From: Bacteroidota bacterium
GTDB lineage: Bacteria; Bacteroidota; Bacteroidia; NS11-12g; UBA955
Direction: 5' to 3'
DNA: 6,431 bases
NCBI GenBank assembly: GCA_030836345.1
Contig: JAURQA010000050.1
Span: 1-6,431, forward strand
Below are positions 6,157 through 6,431 of the stretch, piece by piece. Under the pieces are notes generated by a model that made no database searches, was not told the origin of the DNA, and worked only from the letters and a program-made list of their open reading frames with translations. Positions within the stretch are counted from its first letter, which is position 1. Every line of letters begins with the position of its first letter. Both the position numbers and the translations under genes were made by a program.

Positions 6157-6431
6157 ATTCTTTGGTAAAATATGGCTGGTATGGGCAGGACTGGTATTTA
6201 TATCATTCTTTCTTGTAACGTACCCTTTGTTAATGATTTGGCTGAGTACTCCAAAGCTTTATAAAGTGGCACATTTTCAGCGAAAAGTATGGGGTTATTT
6301 CACCAGTATTTTTGCCTTACTCATCCCAAAAGTTATCCGCGAAGAGAAAATTCCAACAGGGAGGCGTGTTATTTTTTGCGCAAATCACTCCTCATACTTA
6401 GATATTCTTACCTGTGGAACCTACCTGCCTG
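6149..6431 (+). CDS. 1-acyl-sn-glycerol-3-phosphate acyltransferase family (PlsC), 5' part
   Basis: The first 94 codons of a membrane-bound acyltransferase of the PlsC/LPLAT type, which adds the second fatty acid to lysophosphatidic acid in phospholipid synthesis; the rest lies beyond the window. A strong N-terminal membrane helix spans about residues 9-31 (IWLVWAGLV to MIWL). The catalytic HX4D motif is in NHSSYLD, with His80 and Asp85 and the typical preceding strand RRVIFCAN (72-79). The frame is open from the stop at 6116-6118, with no ATG before 6233, and starting there would remove most of the membrane helix. TTG at 6149 gives MVKFFGKIW, a natural family N-terminus, so I choose it. It overlaps the upstream gene by 8 bases, consistent with translational coupling. 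Related lysophospholipid or ornithine-lipid acyltransferases share the motif, so exact specificity is open. Confidence 0.85.
   Translation, partial: MVKFFGKIWLVWAGLVFISFFLVTYPLLMIWLSTPKLYKVAHFQRKVWGYFTSIFALLIPKVIREEKIPTGRRVIFCANHSSYLDILTCGTYLP

Noticed and set aside
6172..6264. ATG-started 30-codon ORF near the acyltransferase start
   Set aside because: It is out of frame with the HX4D and membrane-helix coding signal and ends quickly; the TTG-started frame explains the region.

Overview
The window is a dense, low-GC stretch of chromosome that looks like the Bacteroidota (Bacteroidetes), most likely the Flavobacteriia side. Three things point there: -7 promoter boxes of the TAnnTTTG type in front of several genes, a small PUR-domain protein of the DUF3276 family, and a long (630 aa) amidophosphoribosyltransferase-like protein of a form I know mainly from this phylum. 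A probable DUF4199 membrane protein agrees. No RNA gene, mobile element, CRISPR array or sign of recent transfer was seen. It reads as core-genome territory.

Layout. On the minus strand (36-665) lies a NUDIX hydrolase with an N-terminal extension. A 203 bp intergenic region separates it from divergently read genes and carries candidate promoters for both directions plus a spaced inverted repeat. On the plus strand follow pyrE (orotate phosphoribosyltransferase, 869-1498), the PurF-like protein (1574-3466), and an ABC exporter half-transporter (3466-5220) that overlaps the PurF-like gene by one base. After an 81 bp gap with its own candidate promoter come the DUF3276 PUR-domain protein (5302-5616), a four-helix membrane protein (5632-6156), and the 5' part of a PlsC-type acyltransferase that begins, unusually, at a TTG codon (6149) and runs off the window edge.

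How the genes fit together. PyrE and the PurF-like protein both use PRPP, one for pyrimidine and the other (by family) for purine synthesis, so the first half has a nucleotide-metabolism theme. The NUDIX enzyme may clean up nucleotides nearby, but its substrate cannot be read from sequence. The exporter is tightly coupled in translation to the PurF-like gene, with no obvious biochemical link. The last three genes are closely packed and mix a nucleic-acid-binding protein with membrane and phospholipid functions.

I found no convincing new multi-gene system. The points most worth a second look are the TTG-started acyltransferase, the Glu-to-Asp change at the exporter's catalytic base, the altered glutaminase-site motif in the PurF-like protein, and two inverted repeats placed at promoters.
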